The notes: a model not told the origin generated them from the letters alone. Positions 16,815 through 25,133 are shown, numbered from the stretch's first letter. The stretch: DNA of 64,000 bases from Jeotgalibaca sp. MA1X17-3 (GCF_021513155.1 NZ_CP090983.1:496001-560000), one strand, 5' to 3'. Made by a program: numbers and translations.

Positions 16815-16847
16815 GTCAGTTTGTCAAAATGCTAATTGAGTCAAACT
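16815..16847 (+). repeat. R2 palindromic repeat, copy c
   Basis: 33 bp, GTCAGTTTGTCAAAAT then AATTGAGTCAAACT. Lies between two unrelated genes, which argues against simple gene duplication as the source of R2. Confidence 0.85.
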
Positions 16848-16915
16848 CAACTAGAATATAAATTTCAGTTATGATATTTTAATCGAATAAAAAACTTAAG
16901 AAAAGAGTTGAAAAT

Positions 16916-17104
16916 ATGAGTAAAGAAAAGAAAAAGAATAAACGCTTTGAAATCATTGAAAATCAAGGATTTGAGCCAACTTATGAAGTGATTAGAGATA
17001 ATGAAACAGGCGTTTTATATATAGCATATAATTCAAATTTTGGCGTAGGTATAACTGTATTAGTTGATCAGAATGGAAAACCGTTAGTAGATAATGATTT
17101 TTAA
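16916..17104 (+). CDS. Small DUF6440-like protein
   Basis: 62 residues, hydrophilic, with RFEIIENQG, YEVIRDNETGVLYIAYNSNFGVGITVLVDQNGKPLV. The order (RFE, E/V-I-x-D-x-ETGVxYL, G-G-L-T/I-x-L-x-D-x-GKP) matches the small DUF6440 family found near phage and accessory genes in Firmicutes. No enzyme motif. Weak ribosome site (AAGAGTTG). It forms a single-gene unit between R2 copies c and d. Confidence 0.7.
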   Translation: MSKEKKKNKRFEIIENQGFEPTYEVIRDNETGVLYIAYNSNFGVGITVLVDQNGKPLVDNDF

Positions 17105-17159
17105 AACACTTCATTAAATCATATCAATTAGCACATAAAAATTTAATAAATAATTTTTA

Positions 17160-17192
17160 CTGAGTTTGTCTTAATCTCAATTAAGTAAAACC
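17160..17192 (+). repeat. R2 palindromic repeat, copy d
   Basis: 33 bp, CTGAGTTTGTCTTAAT then CAATTAAGTAAAACC. Confidence 0.88.
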
Positions 17193-17227
17193 CATCCGTA
17201 TCAGTAAAAACAAGTTAATATACAAAA

Positions 17228-17275
17228 ATACCAGCCCTTTAATGTGAAGTTGACTTCACGTAAAAGGGCTGGTAT
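17228..17275. terminator. Nested hairpin between two island units
   Basis: A 13-bp stem (ATACCAGCCCTTT with AAAGGGCTGGTAT) encloses a second perfect 7-bp stem (GTGAAGT/ACTTCAC). Followed by AATTTATTTATT. Probably a bidirectional terminator, although the nested symmetry is unusual. Confidence 0.6.
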
Positions 17276-17318
17276 AATTTATTTATTAGTAGAAACGAAC
17301 AGATAGAGGTGATCACTC

Positions 17319-17521
17319 TTGGCAACGATTTTAAACAAAGTGAAAGAAAAAAGAACTGAAAAAAGTTAACACAAAAAGAACTTGCAGCCAAAGTAGATGT
17401 TACGAGAAGAACCATCATTTCTCTAGAAAAAGGAAGTTATACTCCCTCGTTATTGTTAGCGATGGATCTCGCAGAGGTGTTGGATATTCAAATTGAAAAA
17501 TTATTTTTTAAGGAGGAATAA
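17319..17521 (+). pseudogene. Xre-family HTH regulator, single-base frameshift
   Basis: TTG start after AGAGGTGATCACTC. The frame reads LNKVKEKRTEK and then stops at TAA. Adding one A to the A6 run near 17355-17360 gives KKLTQKELAAKVDVTRRTIISLEKGSYTPSLLLAMDLAEVLDIQIEKLFF, a complete Cro/C1 HTH of 67 residues ending at 17521. The membrane gene follows with the ribosome site inside its last codons (AAGGAGGAATAA). Likely intact in the real genome; together they form a regulator/membrane pair like that at 12.7-13.3 kb. Confidence 0.8.
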
Positions 17522-17525
17522 ACAA

Positions 17526-17992
17526 ATGAAAAAAATCTTATTTGAAACCATTGGAAACATTCTAATGATGAGTTTGTTCTCTGGAGCAACGATTGAAATT
17601 TTCTCAAAAAACGCTGAATACTCAGTTAATGGACAACTATTCTCTCCCGGAAAAGTATCTATTGCCTTTTTAATCTATCTTATTTTGTTTGGACTATCCA
17701 AATGGATATTTAGTAAAAAAATAAAGATTATTCATCAAAAGATGGCGAGTTTAGTGCTGCTGATGAAAGGGAGCGAGGCAATTCGTATTTTGCTGCAGTC
17801 GTTTCTTACAAAGCAATCATTACAAGCTTGATGATCGCTTTAATTACGTTCGTTTTTATAGAAATCACAACTAAACCTCCTTTTTATAATAGCTTCGATT
17901 TGTTTGTTTCAGGAATAATTCTGTTTACAATTGTTATATGTATTGGTTTTATTTCTTATGGAACAGCTTGGATATATAAAGATACGCGATAA
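17526..17992 (+). pseudogene. Four-helix membrane protein with an ADER motif, single-base frameshift
   Basis: ATG at 17526. The first frame breaks in the A7 run of AGTAAAAAAATAAAG near 17720; adding one A gives FSKKNKDYSSKDGEFSAADERERGNSYFAAVVSYKAIITSLMIALITF and an open frame to TAA at 17990-17992, 155 residues in total. Two hydrophobic helices precede and two follow the ADERE segment. This layout is typical of small membrane proteins paired with Xre regulators. Function unknown. Confidence 0.75.
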
Positions 17993-17997
17993 ACAAC

Positions 17998-18030
17998 GAT
18001 AGTTTGACATAATAAGAAATGAGTAAAACT
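17998..18030 (+). repeat. R2 palindromic repeat, copy e
   Basis: 33 bp, GATAGTTTGACATAAT then AAATGAGTAAAACT. Starts five bases after the preceding stop codon. Confidence 0.82.
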
Positions 18031-18123
18031 AGTTTAATTTTAAGCATGTTTATTACTTTTGCAGCTTTTACAAGCTGGATAGGTAACTATTTATTCAAAA
18101 ATCTTAAATACGTGATGAGATAA
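18019..18123 (+). CDS. Possible 34-residue membrane peptide overlapping R2 copy e
   Basis: ATG inside the right half of R2. Reads MSKTSLILSMFITFAAFT then SWIGNYLF, one hydrophobic helix with a basic tail. There is no good ribosome site, so expression is doubtful. The 175 bases after it hold no other gene; the ABC ribosome site AAGGAGGG is at 18284-18291. Confidence 0.3.
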   Translation: MSKTSLILSMFITFAAFTSWIGNYLFKNLKYVMR

Positions 18124-18298
18124 TTAACAAAAAATAAAGTATTTCAGATGTTTTTTATTCTCAAGCGGTTCTCACAGCCTGGGACGATTTTAAAATAATT
18201 GCTCCTAGTAATTTTTCCTAAAAATAGAATAAGTAGTTTGATAAACACGTATACTGATTACGAAATTACTTTAGTTATCGCTTAAGGAGGGAAATTAT

Positions 18299-19192
18299 AT
18301 GTTAGAAGTTCGTAAGTTGAATAAACGTTTTGGCGATGTACAAGCCGTTAATGATCTTTCGTTCACTGTTAGAAAAGGTTCAACCTTCGCTTTCCTTGGA
18401 ACAAATGGAGCTGGAAAATCGACGGTTATCCATATGTTGATTGATTTGTTACACCCAGATAGTGGGGAGATTATTTATGATGAAGGAATGCGACAAGAAG
18501 ATGTAGGGGTGGTCTTTCAAAACCATCGTATGGATGATTCCTTTACGCTGGAAGAAAACTTGTTTATACGCGCTCAGCTGTATGGAATGAATAAAAAAGA
18601 GGCTCAAAAACGAGTGGAAGAATTACTTCAAGTAATGAATCTTACCGCTAAACGTCATCGCGTGTATGGTGAATGTTCAGGTGGTGAAAAAAGAAAAACA
18701 GATATTCTTCGAGCGCTCCTTCATCGTCCAAGTTTTTTAATTTTAGATGAACCGACGACTGGATTAGATGCAGAATCTCGTGAAGAGATCTGGGTCTTTT
18801 TAAAAAAATTGCAAGCAGATTTAGGGATGACTATTTTTTTAACCACTCATTACATTGAGGAAGCTGAAAATGTAGATTATGTCGTGATTATGCATGAAGG
18901 GAAAGTCGAAGTTGAAGGGACGCCGAATCAATTGCGGGTTGACTATTCAAAAACAATACTTACTCTCATTTCAAAAGATACAGAAGAGTTACTTAACTTA
19001 TTAACGACTCATTCTTATCTTTTTACTAGTGAAAATAATACCTTTTTCATTGAAATACAAAATAGTAAAGAAGCTATTCCTATTTTACAGCAAACAGCTG
19101 ATTTGATTATTGATTTTTCTATCACTAAAGCAAGTTTAGAACATGTATTCTTACAAGTCACTAAGCAAATAAAGAATCGGGTGAAATCATGA
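18299..19192 (+). CDS. ABC transporter, ATP-binding protein (ABC-2 exporter type)
   Basis: 297 residues. Walker A GTNGAGKST (residues 34-42), Q-loop QNHRM near residue 73, signature CSGGEKRK near residue 125, Walker B FLILDEPTTGLD near residue 143, and H-loop TTHYIEEAE near residue 181. The Walker A has Thr where GPNGAGKST is usual. It overlaps the permease gene by 4 bases. An exporter of drug, peptide or lipid type is likely; the substrate is unknown. Confidence 0.9.
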   Translation: MLEVRKLNKRFGDVQAVNDLSFTVRKGSTFAFLGTNGAGKSTVIHMLIDLLHPDSGEIIYDEGMRQEDVGVVFQNHRMDDSFTLEENLFIRAQLYGMNKKEAQKRVEELLQVMNLTAKRHRVYGECSGGEKRKTDILRALLHRPSFLILDEPTTGLDAESREEIWVFLKKLQADLGMTIFLTTHYIEEAENVDYVVIMHEGKVEVEGTPNQLRVDYSKTILTLISKDTEELLNLLTTHSYLFTSENNTFFIEIQNSKEAIPILQQTADLIIDFSITKASLEHVFLQVTKQIKNRVKS

Positions 19193-20046
19193 TTCCATTG
19201 ATAAAACGCCATATTAAATTATTTCTGAAGGACAAAGCGAGTGTGTTCTTTTCGTTTCTTTCTGTTTTTATTATTGTCGGATTATATATTCTCTTTCTAT
19301 CAGAGAATATTGCATCAAATTTACCAGAATTTAATGGTCGAGCAGCTTTTATTTTTCTATGGATGTTTGCCGGGATTGTCGCTGTTACAACAGCAACAGC
19401 CCCACTTGGAGCACTAGGAAAGTTTATTGAAGATGAGGTAAGTAAGAAAAGCGATGATTTACTCATTACAAAAATTTCAAGGCGAACACTCGCTTATTCG
19501 TATGTCTATTATTCCTTTATTATTGGTTTTTTCTTTACTTCCTTTTTATTTATTGGGGGCTTTGTTTACACGTGGGTCAGCTTCGATCTTATTCTCCCTT
19601 TATCCATCTCACTACTTGCACTGCTCGCACTCAGTACATTCATGCATACGCTTCTTTTTTATCTAGTGACCGCACGTTTGAAAACAATGAGTGCATTTAG
19701 TGGTTTTTCTACTCTTTTCGGTGCATTAATTGGTTTTTTAGCCGGTATTTATGTGCCCATTGGGTCACTTCCTAGTTATCTACAGAAGATCGTCATTTTA
19801 TTTCCAACCACACAAGTGACTGTTTTATTGCGAAACATATTAATGGACGACGTCTTAAGTCCTATACAAGCACTTTTACCGAATGAAGCGTATGAGGAGA
19901 TTATTAAAACCTTAGGTGTACAATTAGCATGGGATGATCAACTGCTTTCTAGCCAGTTTTCTTGGATTTATCTACTAGCCTTTACACTGATTTTATTGGT
20001 GGTTGTTCTCGTAAAAAACAGAAGAAAAAACAACGTTTTGTCTTAA
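19189..20046 (+). CDS. ABC-2 type permease
   Basis: 285 residues with six hydrophobic segments. N-terminal IKRHIKLFLKDKASVFFSFLSVFIIVGLYILFL and the ABC-2 style loop AGIYVPIGSLPSYLQKIVILFPTTQ near residues 186-210 are typical. Partner of the ATPase above (ATGA overlap). R2 copy f follows 23 bases after the stop. Confidence 0.88.
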   Translation: MIPLIKRHIKLFLKDKASVFFSFLSVFIIVGLYILFLSENIASNLPEFNGRAAFIFLWMFAGIVAVTTATAPLGALGKFIEDEVSKKSDDLLITKISRRTLAYSYVYYSFIIGFFFTSFLFIGGFVYTWVSFDLILPLSISLLALLALSTFMHTLLFYLVTARLKTMSAFSGFSTLFGALIGFLAGIYVPIGSLPSYLQKIVILFPTTQVTVLLRNILMDDVLSPIQALLPNEAYEEIIKTLGVQLAWDDQLLSSQFSWIYLLAFTLILLVVVLVKNRRKNNVLS

Positions 20047-20069
20047 TCAAAACAAATAATAGTAATAAC

Positions 20070-20102
20070 GTGAGTTTGTCTTAATAGCAATTGAGTAAAA
20101 CT
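20070..20102 (+). repeat. R2 palindromic repeat, copy f
   Basis: 33 bp, GTGAGTTTGTCTTAAT then CAATTGAGTAAAACT; closest to the consensus. 25 bases before the next ATG. Confidence 0.88.
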
Positions 20103-20127
20103 GAAAGAAAGTTAAGGAGAATTTAAA

Positions 20128-20409
20128 ATGGATTTTATTTATGAATTAATATTTTTAGGACTTACAGATACAACTCAAAATTCAAAAGTTCCTAGACCTA
20201 TTCGTATTGTCGCAGCTATTTTGGTAAGTATTATATTCATAATATCTATCATAACTCTTGGAATATATGTAGTTGTTGCTGTAGATCAAGGAATACTTAA
20301 AAGATTAATTAGTGCTTTTTTGTTATTAGTAATTGCTGGATATTACATATATCTTTTAAAAGCTATTACAAAAACAAATAAGAAATATTTAAATAAGAAT
20401 AATGATTAG
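20128..20409 (+). CDS. Small two-helix membrane protein (paralogue of the 15088 gene)
   Basis: 93 residues. ATG follows GTTAAGGAGAATTTAAA. Two hydrophobic segments (VAAILVSIIFIISIITLGIYVVV and LISAFLLLVIAGYYIYLL) with a conserved N-terminal LTDTTQNSK and a Lys/Asn-rich C-terminus. The copy at 15.1 kb is very similar and shares R2 and the 5-prime untranslated region. Function unknown; two copies five kilobases apart point to duplication or repeated capture. Confidence 0.7.
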   Translation: MDFIYELIFLGLTDTTQNSKVPRPIRIVAAILVSIIFIISIITLGIYVVVAVDQGILKRLISAFLLLVIAGYYIYLLKAITKTNKKYLNKNND

Positions 20410-20433
20410 CCCATAAACATGGATATAGTAGTT

Positions 20434-20484
20434 TAGCAATTGAAATTTGCTAAAAAAATTCAAGATTGCAAATTTCAATTGCTA
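20434..20484. terminator. 17-bp perfect inverted repeat
   Basis: TAGCAATTGAAATTTGC (20434-20450) and its exact complement (20468-20484) around a 17-base spacer. It could end transcription of the small membrane gene, but no T-run follows at once, so an operator role for the following HTH gene is also possible. Confidence 0.55.
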
Positions 20485-20532
20485 GGATATTTCTTCAAAA
20501 TATATTAATCTAAAATTAGGAGATAAATAAAT

Positions 20533-20886
20533 ATGCTAAGTGAGATTTTAAAACAAAAAAGAAAAGAATTAGGTTTAACTCAGCAATATGTTGCAGATCA
20601 TTTAAATGTGACACGACAAACTGTATCAAATTGGGAGATTGAAAAAAGTTATCCAGATATTCCAACCTTGATAATGGTTAGTGAATTTTATCAATTATCT
20701 TTAGATTATATGTTAAAGAGAGATGTCAATCTAATGGAAAAAATCGAAAAAGATACAAATGAATTAAAAAAATATCAAAAAACAAAAGAGATTTTAAAAA
20801 TGATTTGTTATGGGTTACTCATCGTAGCTTTTTTCTATTTAGCTGGATATGCAATTGGTAAAGGTTGGGCTCACTATACTCTATAA
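20533..20886 (+). CDS. Xre-family regulator with C-terminal membrane helix
   Basis: 117 residues. N-terminal Cro/C1 HTH (ILKQKRKELGLTQQYVADHLNVTRQTVSNWEIEKSYPDIPTLIMVSEFYQLSLDYML), a Lys-rich linker, then one hydrophobic helix (MICYGLLIVAFFYLAGYAIG). A membrane-tethered repressor of the kind common in lactic acid bacteria. ATG follows TTAGGAGATAAATAA. Target unknown; the 21-bp palindrome at 20963 is a candidate site. Confidence 0.82.
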   Translation: MLSEILKQKRKELGLTQQYVADHLNVTRQTVSNWEIEKSYPDIPTLIMVSEFYQLSLDYMLKRDVNLMEKIEKDTNELKKYQKTKEILKMICYGLLIVAFFYLAGYAIGKGWAHYTL

Positions 20887-20962
20887 ATTACCTAGATTCT
20901 ACGTCAGTACTTCAAAAAGCATAATCAAAGCCTTGATAAATATGCGTTCCTTCGAAATTCAG

Positions 20963-20983
20963 CTTTCACCCATTGGGTGAAAG
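20963..20983. promoter_or_regulatory. Perfect 21-bp palindrome, candidate operator
   Basis: CTTTCACCCA-T-TGGGTGAAAG. It lies between the HTH gene and the PH-domain pair, in a 233-base gap that otherwise holds no gene. Role inferred only. Confidence 0.5.
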
Positions 20984-21119
20984 AAAAGTGCTCAAAAATA
21001 TGTTAAATTATCAGCTTTTATGGTTTTGGCTTGAATTGAAGCAAGCGGTGTTGTAACCTTATCAAGGTATAGAATTATATAGATAAGCCCTAATTAAGAA
21101 ATTTACAAGGAGTGAGTAT

Positions 21120-21614
21120 ATGGAATATCCTTTACTAAAAAATCAATTACCATCATCAATTAAAAAAGTCTGGAAGAAGACCAGCATTATCACTTTTGTT
21201 ATTGCCTCTATTATAGGCCTTGTCAGTTTAGGTGTGTTTTTCTATTTTGAAAACTTGACAAGGTTTTGGCAGTGGCTTATCGGTATTTATTTCGCAATCG
21301 TTCTTATTATATTTTTATTGAATTTTTTCCTGATTGCATATCGATATAATTATTTTCGATATGAAATGACCGAAAAAGAAATCATTTTCCAAAAAGGCTT
21401 TATTTTCCGATCGATTACATCTGTTCCTTTTTCAAGGATACAACATATCGAGACGGAGCAAGGACCTCTTTTAAGACAGGAGCAATTAATGGAACTAATT
21501 ATCCATACCGCAGCAACAAACCACCAGATTGCTGGTTTATCCATGAAAGAAGCACAACAGCTTCGTCAGAGTCTCCTCGTTAAAGTAGAGGAGGTAACAG
21601 AAGATGACAACTAA
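21120..21614 (+). CDS. PH-domain membrane protein, YdbS-like
   Basis: 164 residues. Two N-terminal membrane helices (ITFVIASIIGLVSLGVFFYF, IYFAIVLIIFLLNFFLIAYR), then a bPH2 domain with MTEKEIIFQKGFIFRSITSVPFSRIQHIETEQGPLLRQEQLMELIIHTA. This is the YdbS pattern of B. subtilis, where ydbS and ydbT are adjacent and help protect against membrane-active compounds. Overlaps the next gene by 11 bases. Confidence 0.85.
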   Translation: MEYPLLKNQLPSSIKKVWKKTSIITFVIASIIGLVSLGVFFYFENLTRFWQWLIGIYFAIVLIIFLLNFFLIAYRYNYFRYEMTEKEIIFQKGFIFRSITSVPFSRIQHIETEQGPLLRQEQLMELIIHTAATNHQIAGLSMKEAQQLRQSLLVKVEEVTEDDN

Positions 21615-23030
21615 ACGTCAGCGATTTCATCCTTCGGTGATTTTAGTTTATTTTATTAGAAATATACGCAGCTGGATATTTCTTATTTTCCTACTTTTCA
21701 TTAACAATAACAGCTTTTTCTATAATGCATTAGCTCTAGGTGGAATAGTTCTTTTTGTCTTGATCACCAGTTTAGTGAAGTATTTTACGCATACGTACCA
21801 AATTTCCCCAGAAAGAATTATTGTTTATAGGGGACTTCTTAAAAAACGGGAAACCGATATCTCCTATGATCGTATTCAGACAATCAAGCAACGCCAATGG
21901 TTTTTCTTTAAACCTTTTAATGTAGTAGAAGTGCTAATTGAAACGGCAAGTACCTCACCAGGTGAAGCTGAAGCTTCTTTAAGTGCAGTTGACCACTCAC
22001 TAGTAGATACGATTGAACAGTATCGAAATAAAGAGTATAGTCATGAAAATACCGAAGAGAATGAGCAAGGAGTTGAAAAAAATAAGATTCACTTTGCTCT
22101 TTCTAATAAGGATATTACCCTTTACGCTCTTACAGATGCTAAAGCCATTTTAATTTTGCTTGGAATATTCACGTTTATAACAGAATGGATTCCTGAAGAA
22201 ATGTTTACTGAAGTAGGTACTGTAGTGGATTATTTTCAAGGATTTCTCATCATCTTTTTATTTTTATTTGTACTTTTTGCTATAGCATTATTATCTTTGG
22301 CGAAAAATTTCATCAAGTTTTATCGCTTCCAGTCATCATTAAAGAATGAGACACTTATCTTAGAATATGGATTATTTGAACGAAAAGTGCAGACGATTCC
22401 ACTAAGTAAAATCCAAGGGATTCGATTGCATAAACAACTGGTTCGCGCACTATTTAATCGCTCATCTGTTGAATTAATTATTATGGGTGGGCAAGAAAAA
22501 GAAGAGCAGGGATTGAGCTCAGTATATTTGTTTCCTCTGATTCACAATGCACAAGTTTATGAGGAATTGGCAAACTTTTTGCCGAATATACCATTACAAA
22601 AACCACTGATTCAAAAGGTATCTCAAAAACGTCTATGGTATTTCTGGCGATGGAAACTGCTTATAGGAATACCAGGGATTGTCATTGGTTTTAATGTCAA
22701 CTTACTTTTGGGAATTGGATTATCAATTGTTCTGATTGTTGTTTTGTTGCTTGCTTTAAAAGCAACGCATACGCAAGGTTATACGATTGAGGATAGACGC
22801 ATATTGGTGTTACAACAATTTCAGGGTCTTTCAACCATCCAACTATTTATTGCTCAAAAGAATATTCAGGCCTTTGTCCAATCCACATCACTTTGGCTTG
22901 AAAAAAGCAATTAGGCCATTTGAAAGTGGCATTTAAAGAAGGGGAGCTCCCTAAAGAAAGTGGATTGAAATTTATAGCCAAAAGCGATGCAGAAACTATC
23001 CATAGAGGGTTCTGGAATTCTACGATATAA
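21604..23030 (+). pseudogene. PH-domain membrane protein, YdbT-like, frameshifted near its end
   Basis: Intact for 436 residues with repeated bPH2 modules (YDRIQTIKQRQWFFFKPF and IPLSKIQGIRLHKQLVRALFNR) and several membrane helices. It then stops at TAG (22912-22914). One more A in the A6 run near 22902-22907 restores LEKKQLGHLKVAFKEGELPKESG and an open frame to TAA at 23028, 475 residues, the expected full length. The loss removes only about 40 residues. Likely partner of the YdbS-like protein. Confidence 0.82.
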
Positions 23031-23041
23031 ATCGTGTGACC

Positions 23042-23079
23042 AAAAAAAGACAAGCCTAATCGATGGGCTTGTCTTTTTT
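23042..23079 (+). terminator. Terminator after the YdbT-like gene
   Basis: AAAAAAGACAAGCC pairs with GGGCTTGTCTTTTTT around an eight-base loop. The remaining 23080-23351 holds R2 copy g, then a GC-rich stretch leading into the recombinase gene. Confidence 0.9.
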
Positions 23080-23182
23080 AATTGCTCTTAAAATTAAAAA
23101 TAATCCTTATGAGAGCTTTCTCATTTTCTTAAAGGTTTTACGCTCTAGTAAGAAATGCATAATTACTTATTCGGTTGAAAAG

Positions 23183-23215
23183 AATTTGTCTTAAATGCAA
23201 ATATGACAAACTCAC
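23183..23215 (-). repeat. R2 palindromic repeat, copy g, inverted, next to the recombinase
   Basis: 33 bp on the minus strand, GTGAGTTTGTCATATT then CATTTAAGACAAATT. The most symmetrical copy: TTTGTC and GACAAA half-sites around a 14-base centre. It is the only R2 copy on this strand. A further half-site, TATGACAAACT, recurs at 23321-23331 just upstream of the recombinase start. Base composition changes to GC-rich directly after the repeat. Confidence 0.8.
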
Positions 23216-23351
23216 ACCCTTAACCCAAACCCCCTAACCGCAACGTTTCCGCCGCTTTTTGGCCGGGTCGTTGTTTTTTTGTCGGTTTTGAGTTACCGTT
23301 ATCTATTTTTATGATAGACTTATGACAAACTAAACGAAAGCAGGCGATTCC

Positions 23352-23921
23352 ATGAAAAATGTCGATCCGATCCGGGATCCCCGGAAGATCCAAGCCATGA
23401 AAACCTACTTGAAAGGGAAGTCGCCACGGGACGCTGCCTTGTTTGTGGTGGGGATCAATGTGGCGCTGCGCATTACCGATCTCTTGAACGTGCGCTGGCG
23501 GGACGTCCTGGACGACAAACAGCACTTTAAGCCCTTGACCCTGGTGGAACAGAAAACCGGTAAAGAGCGGCGTATTCACCTCAACAAGCCGAGTCAAAAA
23601 GCCTTGCGCGACTTACAGAGCAACTTACCGGCCGTTTCCCTGGACGACTACCTGTTTCAGTCGCGCGAAGGCCATCAGAAGCCCCTCTCAAGGCAGCAAG
23701 CCCTGGTCATCCTGAAAGAAGCCGCGCAGGCGGTCGGAATCAAAGATAATATCGGGACGCACAGCTTACGGAAAACCTGGGGCTATCATGCCTGGAAAAA
23801 CGGCTTCAGTCCTGCGTTGATTATGGAAACCCTCAATCACAGCAACCTGGCCGTCACCAAACGCTATCTGGGGATCCGTCAGGACGATATCAATGATTTG
23901 TATGGGCAGTTAAATCTTTAG
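23352..23921 (+). CDS. Short tyrosine recombinase (catalytic domain only)
   Basis: 189 residues containing all expected catalytic residues: Arg40 (VALRITDLL), Lys68 (EQKTGKERR), His137 and Arg140 (GTHSLRKTWG), His163 (LNHSNLAVTKRY) and Tyr172. The N-terminal SAM-like core-binding domain of most integrases is absent, as in the roughly 200-residue FimB/FimE-type invertases. The gene is clearly richer in G+C than the flanking DNA and begins 136 bases after an inverted R2 repeat, suggesting it moved in as a unit. Whether it acts on R2 or R1 is not known. ATG follows AGCAGGCGATTCC. Confidence 0.88.
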   Translation: MKNVDPIRDPRKIQAMKTYLKGKSPRDAALFVVGINVALRITDLLNVRWRDVLDDKQHFKPLTLVEQKTGKERRIHLNKPSQKALRDLQSNLPAVSLDDYLFQSREGHQKPLSRQQALVILKEAAQAVGIKDNIGTHSLRKTWGYHAWKNGFSPALIMETLNHSNLAVTKRYLGIRQDDINDLYGQLNL

Positions 23922-23977
23922 GTAAAAACATACTGTCAGATGTTTAAAATATCTTTACCCAAAGAAAGGATAAGAAA

Positions 23978-24631
23978 ATGTTTTTTTTCGAAACAAGTAA
24001 ATTATTTTTTGACAAAAATAGCCGTAAAGATTTATTGGGATTGATTGTAGGATTAGTAGCTATCTTTACATTTGCAAACGTGATGATGCCAGATTGGCCG
24101 TTTATTTTCTTTATAGCAGCTATGATGTTTTCAAGTGCAGTGTATCGCTTTGTCATGGTAGATGAGATGTTTGTAAAAAATGACAATGACATATTGAAAA
24201 GAGATAATGTAGTAGATTTTGTGATCAGTAAAAATTCTTTTGTTTTATTCTTTTCCACTGCCTTATTTCTATTAGTCATTATTATCAGCAGTATGTTTGA
24301 TAATTCCTTCTTAAGCTTTAATTCTTTAGTAAAAATATTGACGTACAATCTTTTTATTTTAGGTTCTGACAATATCATTTATATATTACATAATAAGCCA
24401 GTTGAAGGCTATGCGAGTGGGTTCAAGAGAGATGAAATGGACGATATACGTATTGGGTTCAAAAATTTTGTAGACCAATTGCCTTCTTTGATTATGATCC
24501 TAATATTTGTCATTTTGTTTTTCATACTGGATTTTGAACCAAGCATATATTATTCGATTTATTACTATATGGTGTGCGTAGTAACATTGACGTATTTTAT
24601 GAAGTTAAAGTTATCAAAAATAGATAAATGA
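23978..24631 (+). CDS. Polytopic membrane protein of unknown function
   Basis: 217 residues, about six hydrophobic segments (for example LLGLIVGLVAIFTFANVMM, FIFFIAAMMF, FVLFFSTALFLLVIIISSMF, LPSLIMILIFVILFFILDF). No family recognised. ATG follows AAAGAAAGGATAAGAAA. A small inverted structure (GGTAAA ... TTTACC, 23922-23961) precedes it. The composition returns to AT-rich right after the recombinase gene. Confidence 0.6.
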   Translation: MFFFETSKLFFDKNSRKDLLGLIVGLVAIFTFANVMMPDWPFIFFIAAMMFSSAVYRFVMVDEMFVKNDNDILKRDNVVDFVISKNSFVLFFSTALFLLVIIISSMFDNSFLSFNSLVKILTYNLFILGSDNIIYILHNKPVEGYASGFKRDEMDDIRIGFKNFVDQLPSLIMILIFVILFFILDFEPSIYYSIYYYMVCVVTLTYFMKLKLSKIDK

Positions 24632-24741
24632 AAAATTTTTCTATAGTCATAACTCAAGAGTATTGACTACGATTCTTAGGTGCAATAAAAACAAGACGTG
24701 AGATGTTGTCATAATTTATAGTCAAAAGTGAGAGTAAAAAA

Positions 24742-24900
24742 ATGGAATATGGCTATGCACAGGTGGGGTAACCGTCATCAGGATTTAGAAGGACAGCTTC
24801 GTCAGTTGGAAAAAGAACGATGTGATAAAATTTTCTTTGAAAAATAACCGGAACAAAAAGTGACCATTCAGAATTCCAAAAATTGTTACAAAAAATTTAA
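24742..24900 (+). pseudogene. Serine recombinase (resolvase) fragment
   Basis: Spread over two frames: MEYGYAQV, then NRHQDLEGQLRQLEKERCDKIFFEK, then KITGTKSDHSEFQKLLQKI. These match the N-terminal catalytic part of Tn3/Tn552-type resolvases (YARVSTxxQxLxxQ and FxEKxTGTKxDRPEF). Only about 55 residues remain, with two frame changes and no DNA-binding domain. The rest of 24632-25133 shows no other gene. Confidence 0.8.
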
Positions 24901-25133
24901 ACTGATCACAATTGGTAGGTAAAAATACATAGATAATGAGAGATATATTGAAATTAAAAAGAGATGCTTTTATTTTGAAAAAATGCCTCTTTTAATTGGT
25001 GTCATAATCAATAAAATTGAACTTACGCTAGCCAATTCCTGTTAGATACGCTAAAGTGTTACCTAACAACAAAAATTTCTTTGTAAAATAGGGTGAACAT
25101 AAACTCAAAAGGTGCGAATGGAGGAACGATAAG

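Noticed and set aside
24692..24733. An eighth R2 copy upstream of the resolvase fragment
   Set aside because: It shares GTGAG, TTGTCATAAT and GAGTAAAA but needs gaps to align; it may equally be a degenerate res site.
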